Below, piece by piece: positions 1-12,137 of a stretch of 64,000 bases of DNA; the first letter of the stretch is position 1, and every line of letters begins with the position of its first letter. The notes under the pieces were generated by a model, which saw nothing but the letters and a program-made list of their open reading frames with translations, was not told where the DNA came from and did no database searches. The stretch is from the NCBI GenBank assembly GCA_035771165.1, contig JAWNZC010000322.1, positions 6,372,501 through 6,436,500 on the forward strand. The letters run 5' to 3'. The stretch comes from Paragorgia papillata (Eukaryota > Cnidaria > Anthozoa > Scleralcyonacea > Coralliidae). The position numbers were made by a program, and so were the translations under genes.

Positions 1-594
1 GCCCTTCTAGTAAAAAATGTTTACCAAATTGTCTGAAGCGCATTCCTTTATGTAATATAACGAAGATTCGACTCAATTGAGTTAATTTACATGTAATGCG
101 GGTTACCATAGCTCTAGACTACAAACTATTACGTCATACGATCTGCGATTCTGCAACGTCTATTGGACCTTATGCAGCAAGGCATGCTGGTAGTTTAGTT
201 ACATCCTTCGAATAGGAGCCGTGATCATGAAGCATTTATAGTTAAATTTGTAGATGATTTTTTTCTTCTGAAGATTTAATGAAGGTTTTTATCTATTCTA
301 AGTGGTTTGCTTTGTGTTTTTGTGGAATTGTGGAAGTGGAACTGCCATATTTTTCAAAATATTCATCATTGCGGCGAAGAGATAATTTCGTTCGATGAAG
401 ACGGCTCTGATAACTATTTGAGATTTTACGCATTTGAAAGGTGGGAGTAGTGAATGACTGTGGACTTAGTTACCTCAAACGAAATCTATGTAAGTACCTA
501 TACCTTTCAAATGCGTAAAATCTCAACTTTACTGGCCAACACCCTATTATTGAATAAACCAGCCTATGTGTTATGCACCTATAAATGTTAGGCC
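1..594. other. No gene recognised; one 25-bp inverted repeat
   Basis: I see no coding region here. Bases 418-442 and 502-526 are perfect inverted copies (core GATTTTACGCATTTGAAA) and could fold into a stem with a loop of about 60 bases. The remainder is AT-rich and featureless. Confidence 0.5.
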
Positions 595-599
595 AGCGG

Positions 600-1586
600 G
601 GGGGGTAGGCAGGGCAGGAGGGCGGGATTTGACATCGAAACATAATTTTGTGTCAAATTTCCTACCCCAGGAACATCATTGTAGGTCAAATATTGTACCC
701 GCGGGACATCACACTGAGCAAATACTCAAATTTTAATTACTTGTACAATGTGTACTACCAGTTCACCATGCAAAACCATATAACATAATTGATTTGAACA
801 GATTCAACAGATCAGAATTTGAATTAAATCTATAAGTCAGAACTTCATTTAGACAGTTTAAGATTATTAGAACAGATTTATATAAACGGAATTGCTCTGA
901 CAACACAGACGCGATCAGGGACGTAGCCAGGATTTTGAAAGGGGGGGGGAGCCGAAATCAAAATAAATTTTTAGGGGGTCCGAGGTCATGCCTCCCCGGG
1001 AAATTTTGAAATCGAGAGTCGCTGAAATGCCATTTCCTGGCTTTTGGAGGAAGATTTTACAGACTCTAAAGGTTAAAAAACGTCATATAAAATACTCAAA
1101 ACACGCAAACGTCACATAGATACTCAAAATGCATACTCAGTAGATTGAATACACTGTTTACAGTTTATTTCCTGACACAATTCATATTGCATCAGTTTTG
1201 TAGTTACATGTCTGTTGTTTTATATCAAAAAGGGGGGGGGGGGGAGGGGGAGCCGCGGCTCCTGGTCCCTGGACACGATATTTGATATTTGTATTTAAAA
1301 TTTTCCCTTAGTGACATATACATCTTTTGTCAACCACTCATTGTTTCAGCTTTATGCAAAGCGTCAAGAATGACAAATATAAATGACTACGATCCGAAGC
1401 GTGTTCATGGCGTTACGGAGTCCAAAAAGAACGCAGGCTCTAGCGGAAGTGATCGAAAATTCGGAAGCAGTCCCTTCTATCGTAGCCGCAATGTACGTCA
1501 AATATTTTAGCCCCTGGGACTATGCTGATCGTCAAATTCCTTACCCGCGGGATTTATCTTTGTATCAAATCCCGCCCCCCTGCCCC
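600..1586. mobile_element. Probable MITE-like element with G-rich inverted ends, hosting a second MITE
   Basis: The left end (about 600-640, GCAGGGCAGGAGGGCGGGA) and the right end (about 1558-1586, CCCGCCCCCCTGCCCC) are imperfect inverted copies. Subterminal GTCAAATATT and CCCGCGGGA motifs recur on both sides (about 685-715 and 1497-1553). The middle is interrupted by a separate MITE at 916-1271. The right end abuts the outer edge of the gypsy-1 LTR. Short ORFs at 1289-1613 show no recognisable protein. The boundaries are inferred from the inverted similarity only. Confidence 0.4.
916..1271. mobile_element. hAT-like MITE, 356 bp, nested
   Basis: It starts CAGGGACGTAGCCAGGA and ends with the related inverted sequence ...TCCTGGTCCCTG. 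The eight bases outside the ends are near-identical (GACGCGAT left, GACACGAT right), as expected for an 8-bp hAT target duplication with one mutation. The interior contains G runs and no ORF. Confidence 0.55.
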
Positions 1587-1715
1587 TTCAAGTTGATATA
1601 TATCCTTCTTTAATATAAACTATAACCCATACAAAACACTCTTACTCTCCAAAACACGTGTAGTCTCCGAGCGCCAAAACTGTCTGCGCATGTCCACTAT
1701 GTCCACTTTGTGGCA
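1587..1715 (-). repeat. gypsy-1 3' LTR (short)
   Basis: Bases 1587-1698 match 5616-5727 almost perfectly. On the minus strand a purine tract (ACGAGGAGGA) directly precedes TGCCAC at 1715, which fits a polypurine tract followed by an LTR beginning TG. The LTR therefore probably extends to 1715, slightly beyond the surviving 5' copy. LTRs this short are unusual but known in metazoan Ty3/gypsy elements. Confidence 0.6.
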
Positions 1716-2116
1716 TCCTCCTCGTTTTGTAATTAACTCTTAATTAGATCTTAATCAAATCCCTCATTTTAAGTAATTATTTAATAACGCCACTGTTTTA
1801 GTCATTGATTGTTTTGTAAATTGTATGTGGTAATCAAGTCTGTCACCGTGAGCAATGCAATAATCTTCGAGATATGCGGGTGGTTTGCGTTGGCGCTGTG
1901 GCCGTGTCAGATTTGGGACCTGAGGCTGCATGGCCATTGGACGTGTGCTTACTGCAGGTGCCACTGGATCTGGTAGGGTGCTTAAGGGTGATGCTGGTGC
2001 ATGTCCAGGTTGGATTGGTTCTTCAAACTCTTGTGGTGTTAACTCAAATTCTTCAACTGGTTCTGAAGTCGATGCTGGCGCTGCTGCATCCTTTCTGACT
2101 TTCCTCAGATATTTCC

Positions 2117-2863
2117 TCAGATTTCTGACATCGCCTCATTACGGCGATATCTTCTGCCTTCAGGAGTTTCAACCATGTATGACCTGTCGCCGATCTTATG
2201 TACCACTATGGCCTTCTTCCAAATCCGGATAGAGGTGTTGCTAGGTTTCATTCGTACTACGTCGCCTGGTTTGAGCTTCAGAAGATCTTTTGCGTTGCGA
2301 TTATAGTATCGTGCTTGTGTTTCCTGTTTTGTCTGGATCTTCTGCTGCTGTTCCTCTGGATTAGGCACCTCTGGGTATAGAAGAACTTCTTTGGTTGGGA
2401 GGAACGTTTTGGTTCGTCGGCTCATGAATCTCTGAGCTGGACTAGTGTCCATGCCTTGCGTTGGGGTATTCCTCTGGGCGAGAAGGGCCAGGTAGGTGTC
2501 TGTGTTGCTGTCTTGTGTCTTGCGTAGTAGTTGTTTTGCTATCTTCACAGCGGCTTCCACTCTCCCATTTGCCTTGCTATTCCAGGGGCTGATTGTACGG
2601 TGGTTGAACTCCCACGCTTTGGCAAAATCTGAAAAGGCTTGACAGGCAAATTGTGGGCCGTTGTCGCTTATTACAGTCTCTGGACAGCCATATCGAGCGA
2701 AGTGGCATTTGAGCTTGGAAATCACAGCAGGTGCAGACGTGGTGGAGAGTTTGTCGATCTCAAAGAAATTGCTATAATAGTCCACTGTAATGAGGAACTC
2801 CTTATCTTTGTATGTGAACAAGTCAACCGCAATCTTAACTCTCCCATGGACGACTTGGTACAT
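2117..2863 (-). pseudogene. gypsy-1 integrase core and C-terminus
   Basis: An open stretch of 248 codons matches a Ty3/gypsy integrase. The first catalytic Asp is in AVDLFTYKDKEFLI, the second in VISDNGPQF, and the Glu in NGRVEAAVK, giving the D,D35E pattern. A C-terminal segment with LKPGDVVRMKP resembles the usual post-core domain. The reported start is a non-ATG codon; the true polyprotein frame would have continued upstream through the zinc-binding (H2C2) region, which I can only partly follow at about 2870-3010. Integrase inserts the cDNA copy into the host genome. No partner ORF here is intact, so this is a relic. Confidence 0.85.
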
Positions 2864-3024
2864 GACTTTTTAACGTTTCCTTTGGTTGCCCAGCGCTGAA
2901 CTTCTGGCATGTTTCACATTTCCGATGACATCCCGGGCCAGAAAATGCAATCCTTGGCCCGCCTATAAGGCACGACTCAGTTCCCATGCATATGCGAAGA
3001 GTGTATCTTCTGCTTCATGAGCGA

Positions 3025-4440
3025 TTACAGTTTGGTGGGAATAATGACGCGTTCACCTTTGAATAGAAGATGGTCTTCAACTGAAAGCTCGTCTCTCACC
3101 CTGAAATAAAGCAGGACTGGCGATGGCAGTGATTTCTTTTCTTCGGGCCATCCTTGGAGGATAACCGCCTTCAACGCTTGAAGGGAGTCGCTGCGTTGTG
3201 TTTCTACTCTGATTTCATCCAGTCGTGGCTTTGAGATGGGCAGAAGACTTGCCATGTTGACGTTCTCAAATTCTTTGTTCTCTGGGCTGTCTGTACTTGG
3301 TAGGTGGGCTCTTGAAAGTAGGTCGGCTAATAGCATGTTCTTCCCTCGCTCATAGGTCACGTCTTTGAAGACGCCTCGGTGCTTGTGCCAATGGCTTCTT
3401 CAGTATTGACTCGAGTGGCTTGTGGTCACTGTAGACGTGGACTTGATGTATATTGGTGAAATCTCTCTAGGGCGAAGACTATCGCTAGCATCTCCTTTTC
3501 CATTTTAGCATAACGCTGTTCGGTCAGTGTCAGAGCACGACTGATGAAAGCGATTGGTTGTCCCTGTTGTAGTAAGGTTGCGCCAAAACCCTTTTGACTG
3601 GCGTCACACTGGAGCTCGAGTTTGTGGGCTGGATTATAGTAGCTCAGGAGTCTGGTGCATCTGTTACCATTTCTTTCACTTGATTAAATGCTCTTTCTTG
3701 GTCTGCTGCCCACTCCCACTCGGTATCTTTGCTGGTAAGTCTACGAATCGGTTCCATGGCTTCTGCCAGGCGAGGCAGAAACTTTGCTAAATAATGTACA
3801 AAACCATTTAGCCGTTGTGCATCCTCGACGCTCTGGCTCTTACCTTGTCTGGATCTGGTTCCAAACCGTTGGCTGTGAGCACATGGCCCATGTATTCACT
3901 CTCTTAACTCGTAGCTTGAGCTTGTCTTTATTGAATGCAATACCCCGATCTTTACAGCACTTCAGCAATGCCTGAAACTTCCTGTCATGGTCAGCATTCG
4001 CGGCCTCCTCTGTTTCCCCCACGCCATAAATCAGAATATCGTCGGCGATATTCAGCACCCCATCCAATCCCTCAATGGCTTGATTGATACGCTTCTGGAA
4101 AATCTCAGGCGACACCGATAATCCAAACGGTAATCGAAGCCAGCGGTATCTTCCATACGGAGTAGAGAATGTGGTCAAGAGGCTGGACTCCTCATCTAGG
4201 ACACAATGCCAAAAGCCTGATCAACGATCGACCATAGAGAAAACTTTAGCCTGAGCCAACTCTGGTAAAAGTTCATCCAGGACTGGCATCTGATGTGTTT
4301 CTCTCTTGAGGGCTTTGTTGAGGGAGGGGCCTTGGATCCACACATATTCGGAGCGCTCCCGACTTCTTTGTTGTGACAACGAGGCTACTCACCCAGGGTG
4401 TGGGCTGTTCTACTGGTGTAATAATGTCGTCCGCCACCAG
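3025..4440 (-). pseudogene. gypsy-1 reverse transcriptase and RNase H, broken
   Basis: At 3840-4178 the minus strand reads TPYGRYRWLRLPFGLS, followed by the catalytic box IADDILIYG, diagnostic of gypsy reverse transcriptase. Downstream (about 3400-3600) are pieces of the RNase H domain, and at 3025-3360 the end of RNase H with YERGKNMLLADLLSRA. The parts lie in different frames with stops between them, so at least two indels have accumulated. RT copies the element RNA and RNase H removes the RNA strand. Confidence 0.8.
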
Positions 4441-4461
4441 TTTGTCTAATTGTTCTTTAAA

Positions 4462-5010
4462 TTACTCTTTCAAAGCTGTTGGAATACGACGTGGCGGAAT
4501 AATTACGGGTTGGACATCTGGCTCTACTTCTAAGTGTACTGTCCCTGAAAATGTCCCCACTGGACGCTCGAATACCGCGGAAAATGTTTGGACTAATTCT
4601 TCTGCTGACGTTAATTGCTTCACTCTGGCCGCTGGTTGATTTGGTGGTGGTGCTGTCACAAAGTTCTCCTTGTGGATTGTCAACAACTTCATATGCTGTG
4701 CTGCTTTGGTCCCAATCAGTGGCATGAGACCTTTCGTGACCACAATGAATTCCACAGAATATTTCTTATTGTTCCATGCATTACGAAGAATGAGCCTAGC
4801 AGTGCCCAGGGGTGTTACCTCTAATTTATTCCAATTAGAAGCTTTTTGTTTGTCGGCGTGAGAACACGGTCTCCGATGAGATCGTGCGTGATGACATTGA
4901 TGGATGCGCCACAATCTACTTGGAACAGGAACTTGATAGCTTTGTTGTCAATTTCCAACATTGTGTATACTGTATCTCCTTCGAATAACCAGAAGTTGTG
5001 GTATTTCCTA
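4462..5010 (-). pseudogene. gypsy-1 aspartic protease region
   Basis: On the minus strand around 4870-4960 I read KFLFQVDCGASINVI, the retropepsin active-site region with DCGA in place of the usual DSGA or DTGA. The frame continues to 4462 with the linker to reverse transcriptase (VQPVIIPPRRIPTALKE). The protease would cut the polyprotein. The link to the flanking gag and RT frames is broken. Confidence 0.7.
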
Positions 5011-5083
5011 CTTCCACAGCGTTGATACTTGTTGTGATACTTGTGATAAACTCGATGTCGCTGCCTGGATTCCGAATCTTCTG

Positions 5084-5612
5084 CTATTTCGCCGATTTGT
5101 TTAACTGAAGGACCAGACCATTCGTTGTTGCTAGGCTTTGAACATTTCTTCGCAAAATGATTTCGGCCGCCACAATTAAGGCAGTATTTTGTAGGGGATG
5201 TTCTCCACTACAGAATTTGCATGAACAACTTCCCGCGTTTCGCTCTGAATTACGATCCTGTCCCTTAGAAGTGTATCTTTGAGGCAATCACAAAAATTGC
5301 ATGTTTTCGTTAGTTTGCATAATTCGGTTATATATACGCATCAACAGACTCTTCCGCGCTCCCTGATTTCTGCTATTAAAAACATACCTCTCATAGGTTT
5401 CATTAACTTCGCCGATTGTGTACTCGTCTAATTTCTCCATAATTTTTGACAAGTTCTGTCTATCTTCGTCTGCATCGAAGGATAAACAGTGAAGAAATAA
5501 AGCTACCTTGAATTGTTCGGGTGTGCCGCCAAATTCGTCACAATCGCGTAGTTCTCCCATCTTTGCTTGTAGCTTCTCCAGTTTTACGACGAAACGATCA
5601 CCGCTACCACCA
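5084..5612 (-). pseudogene. gypsy-1 gag fragment, N-terminus deleted
   Basis: The frame 5288-5612 carries the capsid-like motif IGEVNETYERYVFNSRNQ typical of metazoan gypsy gags, but it starts directly next to the LTR, so about 100 codons of N-terminal gag plus the leader are missing. After a stop the sequence continues in another frame to 5084, where CSCKFCSGEH looks like a damaged zinc knuckle. The sequence TGGTGGTAGCGGTGAT next to the LTR on the minus strand may be the old primer-binding site. Confidence 0.7.
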
Positions 5613-5727
5613 TGTTTCAAGTTTATATATATCCTTCTTTAATATAAACTATAACCCATACAAAACACTCTTACTCTCCAAAACACGTGTAGTCTCCAAG
5701 CGCCAAAACTGTCTGCGCATGTCCACT
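5613..5727 (-). repeat. gypsy-1 5' LTR, outer end truncated
   Basis: Near-identical to 1587-1698. On the minus strand the inner end reads ...TTGAAACA and is followed by TGGTGG, consistent with an LTR ending in CA plus a primer-binding site. The outer end stops about 17 bp short of the 3' LTR copy. Confidence 0.6.
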
Positions 5728-6741
5728 GATAAACAATATTAACTTATCAATACCTATTGTGACAGGCCAGTTCAAGCTAACGTGCAAATTCGTTCATTTT
5801 ATAGTAGAATGAAGAAAAATACCAAGACTTCAAAACTGAGGACCTGATATTTAAGGTTAATCTTTTTATCTGCAGCAACGTTTACAAATATTGCAAATGA
5901 AGTGGAGAAATACTGGCGCTTGTTTGTCAGCCTTCAACAAATCGCTCTGAAGATGTTGCGGTTTGCAACGAAACATTAGTAAATATATATTCAATTAAAC
6001 TTTTATTATTGTCATGGTCATGCGTTTGAGAATTATAAGCTGGGCATTCATTTTTATCTTACGTCTACGTTTTCCGTCCGGAAAATCAATAGCAACGATT
6101 AATTCAACAAAGATCATGTCAAATAATTGCCAAAAATCCATCCAAATAGAGAGCTATAGAGTTGCTTCGTTCTTCAATATTGCTTGTCCGATTACGATAG
6201 AACAATAAATACGTGCAATTTCATCATTATACTTTAGATTTAAACTGTTTTTAAAGAGTTTTCTCACTTATTTATTCTTGAAAGTACAGCTTCAAAAATT
6301 TCCGAAGGGGGGGACATATTTCCTAGGAAATCTGTCCCGAGGGGGACACATTTTTGGGGGGGACATATTTCCTGTGACACCGGCCGGACCAATTTAATAT
6401 TAACAACATATTAATGAAATCAGAAATTCCCTCCTTTTCAATGTACTATCCGTCCCAAGAAAAATTACCACCAAAATTTTCAGTTATAGCCATTCAAACG
6501 ATCAGAACGCACTTTTAATTTCGCCATTGTTTGCTGTTGGCGGCCAACATGCGCGAGGCGACCTGCGCGTGGGCCTTCTGCTGGTATTTATTCTGTGCTA
6601 TACTAATACATTTGCAAGGTAAACATTTACTGTAACTTTGACGTTGACATAAAACGGTGTACACGCTTAGGAGCCAACGACTGTACCTTCGGCTAATCAA
6701 GGACATTTTAAGGAAATTACATCCCATTTCAAGCGAAAGAA
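5728..6741. other. Upstream region of gene A
   Basis: No gene seen. A G-rich patch at 6306-6375 repeats GGGGGACATATTTCCT in two imperfect copies around GGGGGACACATTTTT. The last 200 bases before the gene A start contain CpG-rich sequence (GCGCGAGGCGACCTGCGCG) that could belong to a promoter or 5' leader, but I cannot place a transcription start. Confidence 0.4.
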
Positions 6742-7252
6742 ATGGCTGGAGTTGATTACGAAGTTGGAATACCAATTATCGACATATCGAATTTATGGGA
6801 TGTCGACAAGCCAAATGAATCCCATAAAACAATAATCTCCATCGCAGAAGCTTGTAGAGATTATGGCTTCTTTTATGTGAAGAGTCATGGCGTGGATGAA
6901 CATTTACGAGAAAAGGTTTTCGAAGTGTTAAAAGATTTCTTTGCTCTTCCTCTTGATGAGAAGGAAAAAATCAAATCAAAAGGCACAGGCAGTTCTCGAG
7001 GGTACTTTGAATTTCAAAGTGAAACCACTGCTTACCTACAAGATCACAATGAACCTGATTGGCGAGAGGGATTTTACGCTTCAGTCGATTTTCCAGATGG
7101 ACATCCTTGCAAGAAAAGATTTCCACTTCTTGTACGAATCAATAACAAGTGGCCAGAAGAACCAGCAGTCTTCAGAGAGACTGTTGAAAGGTATCACAAG
7201 GCGCTGGTAGAGCTTGGTTTTAAAATCATGGCTGCTTTGGCCACAGGATTAG
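6742..7252 (+). CDS. 2OG-Fe(II) dioxygenase (isopenicillin-N-synthase-like), gene A exon 1
   Basis: Codes for residues 1-170 plus the first base of a split Gly codon. ATG at 6742 is the first in-frame start and lies just before the conserved family N-terminus IPIIDISNLWD. The segment is the DIOX_N domain, with ACRDYGFFYVKSHGV and a conserved NEPDWREGFY. A canonical donor GTAAGT follows at 7253; read-through would add only 15 residues and then a stop. Joined to exon 2 (17617-18125) it gives a 339-aa protein, normal for the family. Such soluble enzymes use Fe(II), O2 and usually 2-oxoglutarate to hydroxylate or cyclise small molecules; the substrate cannot be read from sequence, and true IPNS activity is not implied. 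The inverted paralogue B lies at 60780-61278 and 24484-24983. Confidence 0.93.
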
Positions 7253-9904
7253 GTAAGTTTGGTTATGTGAAGTTTATACCAGAGGTTCTTGACAATTAAT
7301 TTTCTACGAGGGCCAGAGAAAAAACATGGGTTGGAGCAAAGGGCCCGAATGCAGAATTACAAAATCCTCACCATACCTATTTGTAGTGTAGGCAAGTGGA
7401 GTAGGTAATTGGATCATACACTAGTGTAATACTACAGTAGATGTACAGTAGCAAATGGTGTGAATGCATGAGCTTGAGTAGACATTTACAATGGGAAATT
7501 ATAAATTATGAAATGGACCTGACATTATATAGTACATACTATATTAAATATTTGAATTACTTATACTGAGTGTTAGGATAATGTCTAGATCAAAGATTCA
7601 AAACAGTAAAGCAATGCACAATTTTTTCCATTCCAATTTTCTTTTGTGGGCTGGATTGAAATTGAGAACTCCTGTTATTATACTAGCTGCTGTATTATGG
7701 TGCAGTTGGGACATTTTATAATTTTAGCAACTAGAGTACTACTCTTGTCCCGAGGCTCTTAATCCTTTCACCACCATGGTGGCCCTTTAGTATTTTACTC
7801 TGGCTAATGCCAGATGATTTTACTCGTCAAGGGAAAAGGTCTGGCAGTGAAAGGGTTAAAGGCAGGCAAGGTCGAAGGGGAGGAGAGGTGGGACTGTTTT
7901 GGTCTGTTTCCCATAGGAAAAAGGCAACGTATCTCTGTTCTTGTGCATACATGTACATGTAATTATGAAATAATATTAAATACTAATTAACTGCCACAGT
8001 GTATTTTGTGGCCCCTGAAATTGTCACTTGGTGAAGCCAAGGGTAACAATAAGCAATGAAAAATTAGAATGGGTATGGGACCAGTATGTTAACTTAGTCT
8101 AGTGTTTTGTTATATACAGTAGTACATAATAATTATACCAAGTGTCAATTAGTGACAACAAAAATGTTGAGCAAAACAATTTAAAAGAATGCAATTTGGA
8201 GAAAACAAACAGATAAAATAAAAGTAATGTTGCTTGCTGCCATGGGTGACATGGGAAATATCTCAGGGGTGGCACCAGAGGGGCAGGGGGCTACAACTCC
8301 CCATTGGGGACAACTTTACATTCCTGTTGGGGGAAAATTTGTTGTTTTTTGGGAAATGATTTGCAATATGTAATTATTATTTACTGACAGTGATGGAAAC
8401 GACATTTCTGACATTTAAATTGTAAAATTTTCCAGAGGGAACATTCCCAAATCCCCTATTTTAATAACCACCCTGTTGGGACCTTATAAATCACTGTATC
8501 ATGGAATTAGTGGCACCACCTCTGTAATATCTTGATTTTTGGACTGCCAGGCATATGATGCTGGTTCTTCTTATCCCATCTGAAAGCAAGAAAACACACT
8601 TGGTATTAATATATACAGTTAAAGGTGCCAGACTTCATTCTTTGCCAAGTGCACATGGAAGATAAAAACTGGTAAAAAAGTGCGCGCCAAAAACAGTGAA
8701 AAACAAACAAACCGGAAGCTGTTACTTGCAGGCAGTCGCTGTATATATGACAGACAGTAACCAGATATTTAACGAAAGTTAAAGCTCCATTTATGCTTTC
8801 ACGAGAAATGTGGCATAAATCGTCTCGCGTGAAGGCATATAAACGCTGATTAATGATTCCGGATATTGCATCAGCCTTCTAAGCACGCATGTAAAGCCTG
8901 GTTTCTGTTTGGTCGCGACGGTGTCTTAACGAAACTGAAGCGTTACAGTGGATTCATGATAATTTTACGTTATTTTACATGACAAAAGCGACACACATGT
9001 CGACTTGCGGCCATTCTTTTATCCATGTTTTATCTCACGTAATGAATTTACCCCTCGCGATAAACTCGCGCTCGTGCACAGCACTTGGCCAAGCTCATAC
9101 TAGGTTTACAATTGTTATTGTTGTATTTGTTATATATATTTGTTATGAAAATGTTGCCGTATTTTAACTTTTAATATAGTTCATCTCTCATGTTGTCTAC
9201 CTTCAGTGAGTTGAAACTTGTAGCGGCAATAGTTTTCGAACGGCGTTATTAAATACGAAGTGGCTATAGGTCTGGTAACCGGAATTCGTTCAAGAAAAAC
9301 TAGAGGTGTGGCAATCGGTTCCAGTACCAGCACGGCCAGATTCCGATTACACGTAACTGTCGTAACACGTGTTTGAGTGTTCTTTTCTTCTTCGATTCCG
9401 CTCAGCTCAGCTGTGTCAACCAGTGTATACTCAAATACTGTCATTGAATGTGTGATGGCTTCAATCAACAAAGCTTCTTATACGTTATGAGAATGTTTTA
9501 ATTCATACAGTAACCTTGAACCAAAGATAAAACCTTACATAACATGAGCCGGCTAACTGAGTTAACTCGTGTCACGAAATTCTCTTATCGGTCGGCGGTC
9601 AAAACAACATGATTTGCCTTAATTTGTCTCATTCCGTCTATATAAAGAAAGTGTCTTCCCCGGATTGGAAACCACGCTCCCTCGCGCATCGATCGCTCTG
9701 CCATCGAGCGCGATTTTTTCTAACAAAAATCCATCCGATTGCCTTTTTGACCTTTCTCGCATGCACATGCATAAAGATCGATACTTCTACTTCCTCAGAA
9801 CCGTCCAACTTTTCAATTCTATCCCAGGGGTGACAGTTCTACAAGGAAGCGATTTTGCGAGCCCTGTGTAATAATGGTATAGTGATACCGGTATCACAAG
9901 ATGT
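7253..9904 (+). other. Gene A intron, 5' part; includes segments shared with gene B's intron
   Basis: Intronic. A block at about 8080-8190 matches the reverse complement of about 60680-60750 (shared TGTTGAGCAAAACAATTT), and about 8220-8450 matches the reverse complement of about 57590-57800, so this is old intron sequence duplicated together with the gene. TA at 8182-8183 is the unoccupied site corresponding to the 2.8-kb insertion in gene B's intron. The ORFs at 8979-9871 show no recognisable domain. No RNA gene seen. Confidence 0.6.
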
Positions 9905-11575
9905 ACCACAGGAGCCTACCCCACAATTTATTTTCAAGAATATTGGACGTGCGGAGGTTTGGGTATAATATTGAACGTATACAGAGGCTTGGGTATGAGC
10001 TTGCGTTTGATGTGTGCCATATTTTGCTGGGACCCTTTTTCGAGAACGATGCTGGGGGTATTCTTCCGATTGCGTTACGACGGCTAAGAAATACGGCCTT
10101 GTTGAATCGAGATGTTAGACAGCCTTGTATAAAGGAAAGAAAAAATATTAAGCGAATTAGGAAATGCCTGTGTCACCGTGATAAACTGATAAGACACTGA
10201 TGACTGATATAAATTTTGAGATTAATGAAGGCAGATTAGAACTGGTAATATACTAGTGAATATAATAGTATACTGTGTGGGAACGTTATTTCCATTGGAG
10301 ACTTGAATTCAGATATACTCAGACTCTTTGTCTAATAAAAAACAGGGTAAATGCCTACTCGACATAAGCGATATTTACGATTTGGACTCCCTAATAAACA
10401 AACCGACGAGACTGAGTCAGAAAATCGATCGTCCTGCCTTGATGTTATACTGACAAATGTTCCAGCATTCATGGTAGATTCTGGTGTTATTAAAACTGCG
10501 CTTATATAGTGATCACTGTTTGGTATAGACCGTGTTAAATACCAAACCCACGCGACATAAATCCGCAAACGTTAAGCGCTCATTTATTCGACCAGGCAGC
10601 ATTAAGCCGAGTATCTTTCTCTGCTGCCTATATGTGTTCGAATATCCCGACCGGACCCGACGATGTCGGGATAATACATAGATATATAGGAGGTATAGAT
10701 TGCCGACTCGCAACAGGACCACTGTTTCGATAGTGATCCCACTTTTGAGCTCCGAAATGGCGGCTCAAGCGGGCAAATTCAAGATGGCGGCTGAAGTGAC
10801 CAAATTAGCGAAGACCAAGAGAGAAATTCTACTGGAAAATTACTGCTTCAAATTAACAAAAAACGAGAATATATTCAAGACAGAAGTTTTTTTGATAGTT
10901 TTGGTCGACAATTACAGCCATTAGCCAGAGTTAAAGATTGGCTGTAGAATGTTTTGTTTACTTTCGCAATCTACTGTACAACAACGATAAACAAAAGTAG
11001 CCTATAAGAAATGAATTTCTACAAAGCGTTTAGGTTATCTTAAGGGAATTAAAACCAAAAAAACAACGAGTAAAACAAAAGCAAGAAGCTCTATCACATA
11101 AAAGATACCGATTTAACGGATCCAAAATTTCGACATTGCGGATAGAAACTCGCATTTTCCCTAACATACTGATGTTGTTGAGCCCCCCGACAGTTTTAAA
11201 ACAGTTCTTCACAGTTAGTTTTTCTTGAGAGTCACTCAAAGTGACTTGTCCCGTTAGGGTCACTTGGGCTTTTGCCCGCTTCGAACTCTCAAGTGTCCCA
11301 GCACAATGCAGGACACATTTTACCATTAACCGCCGTCAAATAAATCTCTAATATTTCGAGTTGTTTGTTTCAGAAACAAAAAAAAATAACAATACCTGAA
11401 ATTTTATTATCCTTGCCCAGGGCCATATAAATCGCTCTCGAAAAAGCGTCCCAGCAAAATACGGACCAGATCTTTCGGTTGTCAAATTATTGTTTCTTCC
11501 CTTCTCATTTTCTTGTTCAATCTTATACCCAGACCTCCGCACGTCCAATATTCTTGAAAATAAATTGTGGGGTGG
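9905..11575. mobile_element. Element or foldback with about 150-bp inverted arms
   Basis: The left arm (about 9905-10050) and right arm (about 11430-11575) are inverted copies: both hold ATTTATTTTCAAGAATATT and GTGCGGAGGT next to the outer end, and TTTTGCTGGGAC plus TTTTTCGAGA further in. The interior, about 1.4 kb, contains only short ORFs with no recognisable protein. This may be a non-autonomous DNA transposon or two inverted copies of a shorter repeat; no clear target duplication was found. Confidence 0.45.
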
Positions 11576-11578
11576 GCC

Positions 11579-11904
11579 CACTGATCTCGAAATAAAACTG
11601 GATTAAGCATCTATTGTTTACAAAATGAAGCCGGAAGTCACCCATTACTAAGGGACCGAGTGATGGTCTTTCTAGCGTATTCTGGCACCGATATAAACAT
11701 TTTGTTGAATGAGATGCTGAATCTTTGAAAGAAAATATAGTTCAATAGTCTTTTTTGGTACAGAAGACGTTTTAAGAAGACATAAAGACATTTTTCAGCA
11801 TGTTTGGTCCCTTAGTAATTACGGATTTCTTTTGTTTAGCTGGCTTCATTTTATGAACCAGTGGACAATAGGTTGCACTATCCAGTTCTATTTCGAGATC
11901 AGTG
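11579..11904. mobile_element. Foldback MITE, 326 bp, 8-bp target duplication
   Basis: The ends are inverted copies (CACTGATCTCGAAATA at left, TATTTCGAGATCAGTG at right), continuing inward through AACTGGAT / ATCCAGTT and a second paired block near ATGAAGCC / GGCTTCAT. GGTGGGCC flanks both ends (11571-11578 and 11905-11912), an 8-bp duplication as for hAT-type insertions. A related partial end lies upstream of gene B (about 61310-61390). Confidence 0.65.
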
Positions 11905-12066
11905 GGTGGGCCCTCTGTGGATGTACTAACTGTAAGTTTTATAAACTATTACTTTTCTGCATTTCTGCACCACAGACTTCAGTTTAGCAAAATGAATTAA
12001 ATGACAATAATGAAAAAATATGCGAGTTGATAATGAGATTAGAACATTTGATTTGGATTACATGTA

Positions 12067-12137
12067 CAGTCGAACCTGTATAAAAAAGCGGTCACCCTTG
12101 AGCGGGGATTGTGCGGGTGACCGCTTGTAACTGTTAC
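12067..12137. repeat. Tigger/pogo-like terminal fragment
   Basis: CAGTCGAACCTGTATAA followed by GCGGTCACC and, in opposite orientation, GGTGACCGC forms a short hairpin resembling the terminal part of TA-inserting elements such as the one at 15176-15974. No partner end found; 11913-12379 otherwise holds nothing recognisable. Confidence 0.35.

Larger units (their letters stand above)
1587..5727 (-). mobile_element. Ty3/gypsy LTR retrotransposon 1, decayed
   Basis: Read on the minus strand the order is short LTR, gag fragment, protease, reverse transcriptase, RNase H, integrase, LTR, which is the Ty3/gypsy order. The 112-bp repeats at 1587-1698 and 5616-5727 are nearly identical and flank the coding part. 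All frames carry stops or shifts, and the N-terminal half of gag is missing, so the element is dead. No target duplication is visible around the outer ends, probably because the 5' LTR lost its outer tip. Confidence 0.85.

Noticed and set aside
1587..1698. Treating the 112-bp repeats around gypsy-1 as an unrelated flanking repeat
   Set aside because: A purine tract, a TG start and a possible primer-binding site lie in the right places on the minus strand, so short LTRs explain them better.
9181..9471. 96-codon minus-strand ORF in the gene A intron
   Set aside because: No recognised domain and no supporting context; nearby ORFs of similar length occur on both strands.
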